A stretch of 26,340 nucleotides of DNA, from positions 1 to 26,340 of the forward strand of contig JASWJB010000462.1 of the NCBI GenBank assembly GCA_032433595.1. Direction: 5' to 3'. The translations under genes and the position numbers were made by a program. Below the pieces are notes generated by a model. That model had not been told where the DNA came from. It was given only the letters and a program-made list of their open reading frames with translations, and made no database searches. Source of the DNA: Conoideocrella luteorostrata. Its lineage: Eukaryota; Ascomycota; Sordariomycetes; Hypocreales; Clavicipitaceae. This document shows positions 1 to 10,097 of this stretch, one piece after another. Each line of letters opens with the position of its first letter. Positions within the stretch are counted from its first letter, which is position 1.

Positions 1-6
1 CACACG

Positions 7-39
<33 letters not shown>
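1..39. repeat. (CA)n/(TA)n microsatellite
   Basis: The window opens with an alternating CA tract that passes into a TA tract. It is a simple-sequence repeat with no coding content, and it may continue beyond the window edge. Confidence 0.9.
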
Positions 40-2225
40 TAGATTGCAGATTGCCTGATTTGACTATGAAGAGAAAAAAAAAAGGCTATCAATTAAAACC
101 GGTCGCAGCTTGACGTCAGCGCGATGAGCAACAGGGTAGGTTCGTGCATCACAACTTATCCATGTTGTCCGATAGGGATAGAAAATCTGGGTATAGTATA
201 GTATATTGTTACAGTTTATTATAGTCTCAAGTCTGATAAGATCTGCGACCGAGTCATCCGCGCGTTGGGAGCAATCGTTTTCGTGAGCTTTGCGCCTAGT
301 ACCTAGCTCAATCCGAGATATGCCGTCATTGTAAAAGTATTCACGTGGCCACCAACCCAGTTTCATTTTGACACCACTCCATGCCAAATTCTCGTAGTTT
401 GCATATTGAAACTCCTGCGATGTTTCTCCGAGTCGGACGTCACGTACAACCCCTAGCCCATAATGTATGTATGCCACCCAACCGATGTCGCCCAACCACA
501 CGATATCACCACCGAGGGTGCGGGGAGTATCGGAGCCTTCATAGCTGATAGGAGCTCGCTGATGTTGGAATCGACAGGTAACTTGGTACATCCTCTAACT
601 GCAAACCTTCAAGCTGGTAGGTGGAAGTTCATAACAATTATAACTGCCAAATGTAATATTTAGGTCATGCATGGCTGCGGACTGAATAGGTCGTCAATGC
701 AAGCCCTTCGGCAAGATCTCGACCAATATCTCGGCCATTTGATGGGGAACCCATCCGACAGCTCGGTGCCAAGTATGTTCTCTCGCATTGGTTGCTTTTG
801 ATAATGAAGATACCAAGTTTAGCAGCATCATGCTTATGGTAGGACTAATTACAATTATTCTGGTGTTGTACGAGGCTGGGTGCTGACCCGGTTGCCAGGA
901 CATTGTACAGAGTATTCCGTAGGATAACACTCTTCGCGGATTAGGCGAGGAAATGAGTAAGAAATGCGGTAGATGTTAGCTTCTTTTCGCTTCACCTAAA
1001 CGTCAAGGGCGTCAATGGAGTAGGGTCCGGAGGAGTCCGTAGTCAAGGTGGACATCTACAATGTCTCTGATGCTATTTCGGGTGGACTAATCTAACCGCT
1101 AATTTTAAGCACGTATCCGAGTTCGTGTGGGTGGTATTCGTCAAGGATCCAATAATAGCAGCATATTATGTCGAATCGAACTAGTTAAGAGATTCCCTGC
1201 GGGTGACGAAAATAGCTGTACTTTTCGTTCCGACCACGTATAGAATCGTTCACACAATCTAACAGCTGGCTTTAGCCATGGACCAACGCTCGGGCGTTGA
1301 GAATGCTGACAACATGAAGGAATCGGTTCAGCATGATGGCAGAGTGGATAGAGTAGCATGGTAATATACGAGAGACTGTTACTCAGTACCTGTAGTCGGA
1401 ATTGTGCGTGCAACGGGAGCCAATGGATTACGGCCAGCTTCATTAATTGGACGGCTGGATGCAGATACCGTACCGTTCTCTCCATCTGGCGCTTTTAAGC
1501 TGAAAGGGAATTATTCTCTAGCAGTAAGGTTTTGATCGCCGATATGCATCATTTGTTGCCCGTCTATTTCTGTCAGTTTCGTTGAAGAAAGGCTCCTCCT
1601 AGCGCTGCTTTTCTTTGTCTGGGACCCGTCGGCTGTTTCCACTCGCAACATCTCCAACTTGTGGGACGTGGAGCTATTGCAACCAAGGACCTGGCAATCA
1701 TCATCTTTGCATTGACGTTTTGCTGCCGGGAGATCCGCAGAGGCACGGTTCAACACCGATGTTGGAAGTCAGCCAGACGAAAAAGTTGCCAGTCAGCGCC
1801 AGGGTTCTTTCCCGTTCAAGCCATCCTATCCGTTCGAAAGACCGCAGCACAGCCTCCAGCGCATGCCCTTACCCTGTCCAGTAAGCATGTCGCTCACCGT
1901 GCCATCATCCCAGGATTATTGGCGTGGACCGTAGTCACACCAGACGCTTGTCCTCATCACGCTAATCCCCCAAGAACCGCAGACCCTAGTCCCATCAGTT
2001 GAGGTGAGGGGTTTGGGTCCGGCTGAAAGCCAAAAAAAGGAGCTGCGTTCGAGCTCGGCGTAAGACAACTCACCTTTCGCAGACTTGTGATCAAAGAATA
2101 GCATCAGAACCGTCCATCGCTCCATCACCGCGTATTCAAAGCCACTCCCTTATCCTGTCCTGCCCCTCCCCCCTAGTCAATCTGATGAGAAGCGAGCGCA
2201 GGAGACTCCGCCAACAGAGACGAGG
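40..2225. other. Long non-genic stretch upstream of the Q-rich gene
   Basis: I see no defensible gene in these 2.2 kb. Short open frames occur on both strands, but none has a recognisable motif, a closing exon structure or a convincing start. The longest is a 175-codon minus-strand frame, listed separately. The last few hundred bases, with C/T-rich stretches near 2155-2175, are presumably the promoter and leader of the plus-strand gene starting at 2226. A perfect CRE-like TGACGTCA palindrome lies at 111-118 but has no adjacent gene. Confidence 0.5.
64..591 (-). other. Unassigned 175-codon open frame
   Basis: This minus-strand frame is open for 175 codons and has a mixed, protein-like composition rich in W, Y and G (for example GWWPREYF and GGDIVWLGDIGW). 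I recognise no family. No upstream exon could be joined with confidence, and the end of the frame runs into a poly-A/T tract that gives a run of F codons. It could be a lineage-specific gene, a decayed gene fragment or chance. Confidence 0.2.
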
Positions 2226-5200
2226 ATGCCGAGCTTCGGACGTTTGAGCAAGCATAGCAATCGATCGCAGCACGCGTTACCCGAGCAGCTGTCGACGACG
2301 GGAGAGACATCTGGCGTGGTCCAAGCACAGCAGCACCAGCACCAGCAGCACCAGCCGCAGCCGCAGCCGCAGCCCCAGGCAGGTTCGGGTGTGGGTGTGG
2401 GTGCTGGGGTAAGTGCTACCGCTGGTGCTACTGTCATGGCTACGAGTAGCCACGCAGCCCAGGCAAACTCGTCCGCTGAAGCTCTCCCCCGACCAGCCCT
2501 GTCCTCCTCTACAGCTCATAGCTCTAGCGACCATCTTGAAACGTCTGCCGACTCCCGGTCGCCTCCACAGGGGCAGCAACAGTTGCAACACCAACAACTT
2601 CAACAACAGCAACCCCCCCCTCTGCCGCCGCACCTTTTCAACACTCAGACCGGTGGTGTCAATCTCCCTCTCTCCTTACAGACATCGGGACCTGGCGGCT
2701 CGCCTTCCTTTGACGGACATCAGTCACAGACGCCGATAGACTTTGGTCCAGGTGTCAGCCGTTCACAGAGCCAGCGGTACGGACGTCCCCTTTCGTCCCA
2801 GCGCCAGCAGCCGCAACAGCAGCAACAGCACCAGCGACAACAGCAACAGCAGCAACAACAGCACCATCAGCAACAGCAACAGCAACAGGTCTATGGGATT
2901 GCGTCGGGCTCCTTCGACGACCTCCCAAACGCGGGTGCCCATCACCAGCAATTACCACCGCCGCCGCAGCAGCCGTCCGTACTGGCTCCAGCTGCTCAGA
3001 AACGGTCGACTCGCAAGTTGATTAAAGGTATATTTGGCTCTAGTCGTGAGTCGCATGATAGCCATAATCATCAGCAACAGCCTCCTCCGCAACCGACCGG
3101 CCATAACCCGTCCGGGGCCTACGATAACACAGCCGGACTTGCTCGTAGGCCGTCTAAGAGGGTGAGCAAACCGCCCAATCTCAAAACGAGCTTCTCGCAG
3201 GCTACACAGCTTCCTATCGACCGGGACTGGCACACCCCAGGCACATACAGCCAGCAGCCATCACCACTTCACCAAGGTGGCGAGGCTGAAAGGTACTCTG
3301 ATTATGTGCATGGATCTAACGTAGACTCCCCAATACAGGACTCCCGCATTTTTTTGAGTAGTAACGGCATTCGGCAAGTCTCCGGTGAACATCTCGAAAC
3401 ATCTCTATACGACGAGGTCTACCAACCGCCAGATCATCCACCCCCACATCAGCAGCTTCACAATCAGCAACCCCCGCCTCCACTGCAGCAACCTCAACCG
3501 CAGCCGCTGCAACGTCAAGGCACGATCCGCATTCAAGAACAGCAAGCTCAGTACGAGTCACAGCAACCTCAACAACAACAGCAAGCGGCCAATTTCGACT
3601 CACAGTCACAGCAAGGACGCCAGCAGCAACCGCAACAACATTTTCATTACCCTTCCAATTCCCCTCAGAGCCCATACCAGCAAGCGGGGGAGCCTCGTAT
3701 TGTAACGAGCCAGCTTGCAACCAGCCAGCAACTTCAGAACCCAGAAACCGTCTCTCAGCTGTCTCACGACTCGCCCGTGACCGACTCCGATCCAAGGTCC
3801 GCTTTTGCACATCCTCAATTGCACCAAGCCCAGGGTATACATCACGGATCTACACCACCTCAGGACGGCTCCGCCAATTCTCTATCTTCACAAGGAGCCA
3901 GCCTTCAGGGTCAGGATCAATCCGCCATGCCGCCGCCTGCTCCCGGAGGCGGTCCACCATCTACCCGTCGTGGTCAAGAGCCTGAAAAGGGACTTCGGGG
4001 ACAAGCCGATACACCGTCTGGACCACCACCGGCATATCATCGTCAAGGTAGCATGTCTCTCAATGCCATGAGCCCCGCGCCGCCCCCCGGCCAAGGTGCG
4101 ATGCCAAATCCAGGACATCGTGAAGACAGAGAAGCACAGAATATTGATGTTTCTCCAGGTGTAGATCAAGGTCGGAACAGTCCACAGCCTTCAGATAGAG
4201 ACCCGGAACTCGAAAAGCAATTCAAAGATCTTCGTGAGCCAGACCTAAACCCCCTCCCCCCTTTCTCCCTGTCCCTTCTCTCATGCTACTCTACCCATAC
4301 TTGTCAAAAACCAGGACCCATAGCTTACTTTTGAACAGTCACAAAATACAAGAATGTAAAGCGGCTGTATTTTGACGGAAGGACACAAGTGGAGCTGCTG
4401 AATAGTCAAGTGGAGCAGCTGCAAAACGCCGTTGCGAATCAGCGCATGTCTCAGTCACGTACAGCATGGGATGATAATGAATACTCGACGAGATCCAACC
4501 GCCTCAATGGAGCAATCAACAACCTTGCCTTCAATATCCGGAAGGACTGGCGCAGCTTGCCCCCATGGCTGGGAAGCTTCGTAAGTGCCGACGCTCTGAA
4601 GACGGGGAAGCAGGAAATGACGGCTGTTGGCCGAGCCGCTGTGTCCCGGTGGCTCGTGGAGGAGTTTTTCAACAAGTGCTTCCATCCTGCTCTCGACACC
4701 CCGCTCAGCGCCCAGCTGAAAGAGATTGAACTGAGCATCCGAGGCAACTCTTACACGATGCACAGCCAGGAAGAGTTTGATGCACTCACGACCAAGATTG
4801 TAAATTGGAGAATGGCCACACTAGACGGGCTGCAGAAAAGATTGGGTTCCGCTGAAGCAGCGGAGCATCGAGCCATGCTGACCAACAAGGTGACTACAAA
4901 TTTGACCGCGTATCTGTACCAGCACCTAACTACACCCCCACCACCTGGCGTGGAAGGCAGCACGTCCATGATTGCTGAGTTGGCCGTCGCCATTGCAGCG
5001 AATTTACCGGTTGAGAGTCGAGATGTGGCCATTATGTATCCGTTGCCAGGAGATCCCGTGCAGACAAGCATCATGGAGGTAGAAAAGACGGGCCTACCGC
5101 CACTAGAGATGAAGAAGGACGTGGATGGCGACTCGGATTCAGATGAGGATGAAGACGGGAAGGACAAAGGTGGCAAAACTGGGGGAGACAAGGGCAAACC

Positions 5201-5402
5201 GGGTACGTCAACAACCCCTAGCAATGCAGCCGCTTTCAATACATCAACGCTACCTCTTGAGAGGTAGAGCCGATGGACACTAACGAGTATACGTATTGCA
5301 GGACTCTCCAAGGACCTAAGCAAAGTTCGGTTTGCCGGATTCGTTGCTCTGGAAGTTAGGGGACGACAGGTACTGACAAAAGCCCCAGTGTGGACAATGT
5401 GA
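2226..5402 (+). CDS. Q-rich, largely disordered protein with conserved C-terminal region, function unknown
   Basis: Exons are 2226-4233, 4339-5202 and 5302-5402, giving 990 residues. Intron 1 (105 bp) has donor GTGAGC and acceptor ACAG. Intron 2 (99 bp) has a canonical GTACGT donor, an ACTAAC branch site near 5279 and acceptor GCAG. Without intron 2 the frame stops early at 5265-5267; splicing restores a well-formed C-terminus containing VRFAGFVALEVRGRQVL. Residues 1 to about 660 are low complexity, with Q/P/H/S-rich runs, a nearly pure Q tract near residues 193-222 and a basic stretch STRKLIKGIFGSS near 260. Residues about 660-706 look like a coiled coil spanning intron 1. Residues about 707-915 form a folded-looking region including RKDWRSLPPWLGSFV and RAAVSRWLVEEFF. 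A D/E/K/G-rich linker follows at about 926-957, then the terminal segment. The style is that of conserved Pezizomycotina proteins of unknown role; I do not recognise a named family. A scaffold or regulatory role is only a guess. Confidence 0.85.
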
Positions 5403-5882
5403 GCCTTGCCATTTTGCGGTTCACCAGCGCCTTTGAAAGAGAGACGGCATATACTGCATTTTGTAGAGTGTTTACAACTCAGCTCCATTCGATTTGCACC
5501 AGACTAGAGAATTTTTGGGCAGGGTATACACACATACTGCTTGAGTAAAATACGATACCAAAGACGGAGGATTTGTGATAAGGCGGGGGCTTTCTTTTAT
5601 GAGCGTGGAGAGGAAAAGGTGATTAAGATAATTTACAAGGGTTGGATGTGAGGAAATACCAGTAGGATGATTTATTAGGAAGATACTTTCTACACACCCA
5701 GCCCTGTTCAAAATATATGTTGCGGCTATACAGCCCCTCTGTGAGTCCAGGTGATATCTTAGGAAAGATGGACGGAACGGTGGCGGACAGAAAAAGTGAA
5801 CTAGGTGATGGTGGATATTGTGGGTCTAAGCAGTATTATTTGCGCAGCAAAACGAGCGAAAGAGTCACACTGGTGTAGATTT

Positions 5883-5889
5883 TGAGTCA
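5883..5889. promoter_or_regulatory. TGAGTCA, possible Gcn4/CpcA or AP-1 type site
   Basis: This perfect TGASTCA heptamer lies about 380 bp upstream of the tif6 start codon. The match is seen directly. Regulation of tif6 through it is inference, and the distance makes it weaker than the site before PheRS-beta. Confidence 0.25.
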
Positions 5890-6182
5890 TAGTTATCCAG
5901 ATATTAATGCTGGTGACAGAAGCCAAGCCCACTTTCGAATCGGTGGGGGGATGAGCCATAATGAATAACGAGGAGCAACGCAGAGATCCCTCCTGGTGGT
6001 CCGTAGAGAATGTCAGCGCCAAAGAGGCAACGACCCGCTTTCTCCATGCATTCAATTGGGTCAGGCGCACCAGATTGAGAATTGGCCACCCATACATAAA
6101 CCCACCTGCGCACCGTCTTCTGTCGACGGAAAAATCCAGATCATTGGTAAACCGTACAAAGCTTTTTTCGCGTCACATCCAG

Positions 6183-6206
6183 CAGCTTCAGCTTCAGCCT
6201 CAGCTT
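6183..6206 (+). repeat. CAGCTT tandem repeat in the tif6 leader
   Basis: Four 6-bp units (three CAGCTT and one CAGCCT) end 61 bp before the tif6 ATG. The repeat probably sits in the 5' UTR or core promoter. Confidence 0.7.
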
Positions 6207-6267
6207 GAATTTTTTCTCTTCACACCAAAGACACATAGACCTTTTTTCCCCAACAATACCGCAGAGA

Positions 6268-7232
6268 ATGGCTGTGCGAGCTCAGTTTGAGAACTCCAAT
6301 GAGTAAGCACGCCTTCGTCACTTTATGCACATGCTCACACTCATACACAACAACCCCGCCCCCACCATCTAGATATGTTTGGAGGACTTACTACAAGAAG
6401 CTTTCTGCCTTGGTGTAGTCATTGATGCTGGTGGTGACAACGGGTGGGGGGGGGCTTTGCGGAATCGAAACTTTACATCTATCCGTTGGCTCTGGTCTTT
6501 ACTGACATTATTTCCTACTTTCACAGAATCGGAGTCTTCTCGACCCTTACTAATTCATATGCCCTGGTGGCCCTCGGTGCCAGCGAGAACTTTTATAGTG
6601 TCTTTGAGGCTGAGCTTCAAGACATCGTGCCCACAGTCCGCACAACCATTGCCGGAACTCGCATCATTGGCCGGTTAACAGCTGGTAACCGAAAGGGTCT
6701 CCTTGTGCCCACAACCACCACAGACCAGGAGTTGCAACATCTGCGCAACTCCCTTCCAGACTCTGTGCGCATTCAGCGAATCGAGGAGCGTCTTTCCGCC
6801 CTCGGAAACGTCATTGCCGCCAATGACCACATTGCTCTGATCCACCCGGACCTCGAACGTGAGACGGAAGAAATCATTGCCGATGTACTTGGAGTCGAGG
6901 TCTTCCGACAAACTGTTGCCGACAATGTTCTCGTCGGCAGCTACATGAGTCTGTCCAACCAGGGCGGCCTCGTGCACCCCAAAACCAGCATTCAGGACCA
7001 GGACGAACTCTCCAGTCTGTTACAGGTACCCCTCGTCGCCGGTAGCGTCAACCGCGGCAGCAACGTCGTCGGTGCCGGTATGGTCGTCAATGATTGGCTG
7101 GCAGTCACTGGCCTTGACACCACTGCCACGGAGCTCAGCGTTATTGAGAGCGTGTTCAGACTCGGCGAGGGTAATGGTCCCAGCAGTATCAACACAAGTA
7201 TGAAGGATACCATGGTCGAAAGTTTCTATTAA
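6268..7232 (+). CDS. tif6: Eukaryotic translation initiation factor 6 (Tif6/eIF6)
   Basis: eIF6 binds the 60S subunit, is needed for its nucleolar and nuclear maturation, and keeps it from joining 40S until released in the cytoplasm. Exons are 6268-6302 and 6527-7232, giving 246 residues, the usual fungal length (about 245). The short first exon encodes [11 protein letters not shown], the hallmark N-terminus of the family. The 224-bp intron has donor GTAAGC, an ACTGAC branch site and acceptor CACAG, and splicing yields the conserved [20 protein letters not shown]. The rest is diagnostic, for example [40 protein letters not shown] and [20 protein letters not shown], matching the repeated pentein-fold subdomains. 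It lies upstream of efm4 on the same strand. The predicted start is fixed by the family N-terminus. I see nothing damaged in the gene. Confidence 0.97.
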
Positions 7233-7402
7233 GAGGTCTACAAACGCATCCCAGTGGCTGCTTTTCTTTTGCAACTTTTCGCATGGGTCAATTTCGGTTT
7301 AGGCTCTCTGGGATGGGTAAAGTCACTAATGAACACTTTTTGGTTTTGTTTTTCGCAACATATTTCTGGGGGCACGGTGTTTGGAATCAAAGATCTTCAC
7401 GA

Positions 7403-7425
7403 TTTTTATTTTTATTTTTATTTTT
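7403..7425 (+). repeat. TTTTTA tandem repeat
   Basis: Nearly four units of a 6-bp TTTTTA repeat lie about 170 bp after the tif6 stop codon, probably in the 3' UTR or just beyond it. Confidence 0.8.
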
Positions 7426-7496
7426 GACCATAAACTCACCAAAACTCTTGCTTACCCTTTGGGATGGTAAGAGATATCCCATTGAACAATCAGAGT

Positions 7497-7546
7497 TTTT
7501 TCTTTTCTTTTTTCTTTTAACTTTTAAAGAGAAAAAAGAAAAAAAG
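7497..7546. repeat. Pyrimidine/purine inverted repeat (hairpin)
   Basis: A T/C-rich arm ending in TTTTCTTTTTTCTTTTAA at 7520 is followed, after a 3-base CTT loop, by a largely complementary A/G-rich arm from 7524. It lies about 265 bp downstream of the tif6 stop. It could form a hairpin in the tif6 3' UTR or mark transcription termination; its role is unknown. Confidence 0.6.
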
Positions 7547-8422
7547 ATGATGGGGTAAATATGAAACGAGCCTGTGGATCGAAACGTCATCCAACATCTC
7601 GCATTACCTGTGGTCTGTGATGCGGAACGACGTCTCGACTGCAGGGAATCAGTCTGCCTAGATGGCGTTCATTGTTGGCCCTTTGATTCCTTGCGTTTTT
7701 GGAGGGTTCATGGGCTGATTGGGGAACCAAAAACAAAGAGGAGCTATTTTGTTTGATTAGCTTATATCTCTATGGGCTTTTTCTCAAGGCTTCTTGAATA
7801 CGAACAAAATGATGTGGAAGATTCCGGTTTTCTTAGATTGTGAATTTCATTGTGAATGTGGTTTGTACATTTCCTAACGTACACGAACTTGAGTTCAGCT
7901 TCTGGTGTATAATCTTGAATCGATGACGGCACATGACAACCTGATCCCGGGCGCCATCATGGCCGTTGGCCTTCCCCTTAGTTAATATGCATTATACTGA
8001 GTGAGGCCTCTCCAAACGCCTTTCTGTGAAGCATCCACGCGTCAACGATGCTGGAGTGTTGTAGAAACGCCTGGGAAAGTCTAAGGTTTGTGCATTACCA
8101 CCTAGAGTCCATATTCGGTTGATGGCAGAGCTTAATTCCGAAAGCCCTTGTAGAAGTATACAGCACATGGATTGTAATATTTCCAGTAGTGCTCATCTTT
8201 AATCTTTCTCGAGGGGCTGTAGAGAGTGTAGGATGCGAAAAGCAACATTTTGCGCTCACTGAAGAATAGGTACCATTAGTTAGTTTATGTGTACTCCTGC
8301 CCTCGCAGATGTATCTTGATCTGCCCCTCTACAGTTCACCTACCCCCACCACCACCGCTGCCTGGCCCCCCTCCATGAATATCAATATGCATACGAAACC
8401 AGCAAAGTGACCCAATCGCTCC

Positions 8423-8438
8423 AAAAAAAAAAAAAAAA
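8423..8438 (+). repeat. Poly-A run
   Basis: Sixteen A residues lie about 80 bp before the efm4 start codon. Fungal core promoters often carry such poly(dA:dT) tracts; a role here is inference. Confidence 0.8.
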
Positions 8439-8515
8439 GTTTACGGAATCCAGAACATATCTATCTGTCGAGTTGCGAACAACCTTCCTCCCCACACCTT
8501 TCCCCCTGCCCACAA

Positions 8516-9540
8516 ATGGCTTCTTCATCACAGCATAATCCGGGCCTTCTGGTTCCCTCAGAGCTAGGAACCAAAGAATAGTATGTTCTAGTTACTCCCT
8601 ACTCGCCAGATAACCAATCGCCCCCCCATCTTCATCATCACACACCCACACATAAATAGATAAATATACGGAGCCACCAAACTGACATTCCCTGATTAAA
8701 ACCAGCTGGAATGCCCTCTACACGCGGGAGCTCTCAAACCATGCCTCCAACCCAGACGACATTGGCACCGTCTGGTTCGACGACTCGGACGCCGAATCCA
8801 AAATGGTCCAATTCCTAGATGCCCTCTCCGAGTCGCAGTCGCAATCGCGGTCACCATCCTCCTCGCTACCGATCCTACCTAAACACACCACCTCCATTCT
8901 AGATCTCGGCTGCGGCAACGGATCCATGCTCTTCTCTCTGAGGGAACAAGAAGACTGGTCCGGCCGCGCCCTCGGCATAGACTACAGTCCACAGAGCGTC
9001 GCGCTCGCCAAACAAATCTCCAGGTCAATGACCGTGGTGGAAACTGAGACTCAAGAAGACGACGCCACCGCCGTAGAGTTCTCCGAATGGGACATCATAG
9101 CCGGCCCGTATTCGACGGTCCTGAATGGCGCGCAGGAGTCCGGGTGGGATGTCGTTCTCGATAAAGGCACCTTTGACGCGATTTCCTTGTCGGACGAGCA
9201 GGCGCATGGGAGACGGCTCTGCGAACTGTACTGCCACAGGGTTTTGCCGCTCGTCAGGAAAGGGGGGATTTTCTTGATAACGAGCTGTAACTGGACGGAA
9301 GAGGAATTGGCGAATTGGTTTGTGGCGAAAAAGGAGGATGCTGCTGCTGCTACTGCTGCTGATAACAATAACAACAACAACGACGACAATAGCGGCAACA
9401 GCAACAATAACAACAACAGTAACAATAACAGTAATGGCAAAGGTGTGTTTGTAGTAGCTGGGAGAGTTGAGCATCGGACGTTTAGTTTTGGGGGTGCCAA
9501 GGGTCAAACTATTAGTACAATGTGCTTTAGAAAGGTGTAA
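8516..9540 (+). CDS. efm4: eEF1A lysine methyltransferase Efm4 (class I SAM-dependent)
   Basis: Efm4 (See1) trimethylates a lysine of translation elongation factor eEF1A (K316 in yeast) in the cytosol using S-adenosylmethionine. Exons are 8516-8580 and 8706-9540, giving 299 residues. The 125-bp intron has donor GTATGT, an ACTGAC branch site and acceptor CCAG, and splicing joins ELGTKE to YWNALYTRELSNH, the family N-terminal motif. Next come GTVWFDDSDAESKMV and SAM-binding motif I, ILDLGCGNGS, near residues 86-95. The family signature VVLDKGTFDAISL follows, then FLITSCNWTEEEL. An almost pure Asn run with some Ser, Asp and Gly (about residues 240-266) separates the core from the last conserved segment HRTFSFGG...QTISTMCFRKV. 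The insert keeps the frame and the final segment is intact, so the gene is probably functional. It is convergent with tpd3. Confidence 0.93.
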
Positions 9541-10097
9541 AGGACAATGAGCCCATTAGTTGCAAGAGTGAGCGAATTGGTTGCGTTGAAAGAGACAGGT
9601 GAAAGACTGCTACTCCGTAGAAAGACGACACATAAATGATAGCATAACTCCGATACCTGTTTGGCTGCGTTGTCTAGTCACAAGATGATACTAAGTGCTT
9701 GGGAATTCGCAGTTATGGTTTTCTGTCTATACCCACTCCAAAACCTGGAGTTGACTGCAATGTAGGTTCTTAGATAGTCGATACATTCACTGTCATCAAG
9801 TACGGAACACGATCGTCAAGAATTGTTTTTTTTTTTTTTTGTGGTTGTGGCTCTAATAGTTCGTATACACCTTCTTCTCTATTCGTTTCCCCGCTCACAT
9901 CTCGAACAGAAAGCGTTTGCCTCACACATCCCGTTGTACACACAACGTTGACATCTTGTTTCGTCGCATCTCATACTATGGATGACCCCAAAGCCCTGAT
10001 TAGATACCGTGGATGGTTTCTCTGTGGCAACACTTAGTCCCAGCAGCAATATAAAGGAATTGCTTCATTACATCTCTCTTATTGTCTCGTCTTCATT
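9541..10097. other. Convergent intergenic region between efm4 and tpd3
   Basis: This 557-bp stretch lies between two convergent stop codons and should hold both 3' UTRs. It contains a T15 run at 9826-9840. I see no gene. Confidence 0.6.
9826..9840 (+). repeat. Poly-T run
   Basis: Fifteen consecutive T residues lie in the convergent region between efm4 and tpd3. On the minus strand this is an A tract about 260 bp past the tpd3 stop. Confidence 0.8.

Larger units (their letters stand above)
5403..6267. other. Intergenic: 3' region of the Q-rich gene and tif6 promoter/leader
   Basis: No gene is seen. The stretch should hold the 3' UTR of the Q-rich gene and the promoter and C/T-rich leader of tif6. 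It contains a TGAGTCA heptamer at 5883-5889 and a 6-bp tandem repeat just upstream of the tif6 start. Open frames here are short and carry no motif. Confidence 0.6.
7233..8515. other. Intergenic between tif6 and efm4
   Basis: No gene is seen in this 1.28-kb stretch. It holds the tif6 3' region, with T-rich repeats and an A/T hairpin described separately, and the efm4 promoter, with a C-rich patch near 8341-8372 and an A16 run at 8423-8438. Open frames are short and T- or A-run driven. Confidence 0.6.

Noticed and set aside
111..118. Perfect CRE palindrome TGACGTCA
   Set aside because: It lies more than 2 kb from the nearest supported start, so there is no gene to attach it to within the window.
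1141..2128. Several 70-114 codon frames on both strands upstream of the Q-rich gene
   Set aside because: Composition looks random, frames overlap on both strands, and no exon chain with good splice sites could be built.
2277..2958. Leu-, Val- or Ala-rich open frames antisense to the Q-rich gene
   Set aside because: They are mirror translations of CAG/CAA repeats in exon 1 of the real gene and have no features of their own.
4751..5488. 245-codon minus-strand frame over the end of the Q-rich gene
   Set aside because: It is antisense to conserved coding sequence, with no motif and a Ser-rich composition from the complement of acidic codons.
6379..6678. Open frame starting inside the tif6 intron
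   Set aside because: It is out of frame with eIF6 and covers the intron; the spliced model restores the conserved N-terminus exactly.
9025..9507. Val/Leu-rich minus-strand frames over efm4
   Set aside because: They arise from the complement of the Asn-codon repeats and the methyltransferase exon; the sense strand carries the full Efm4 motifs.
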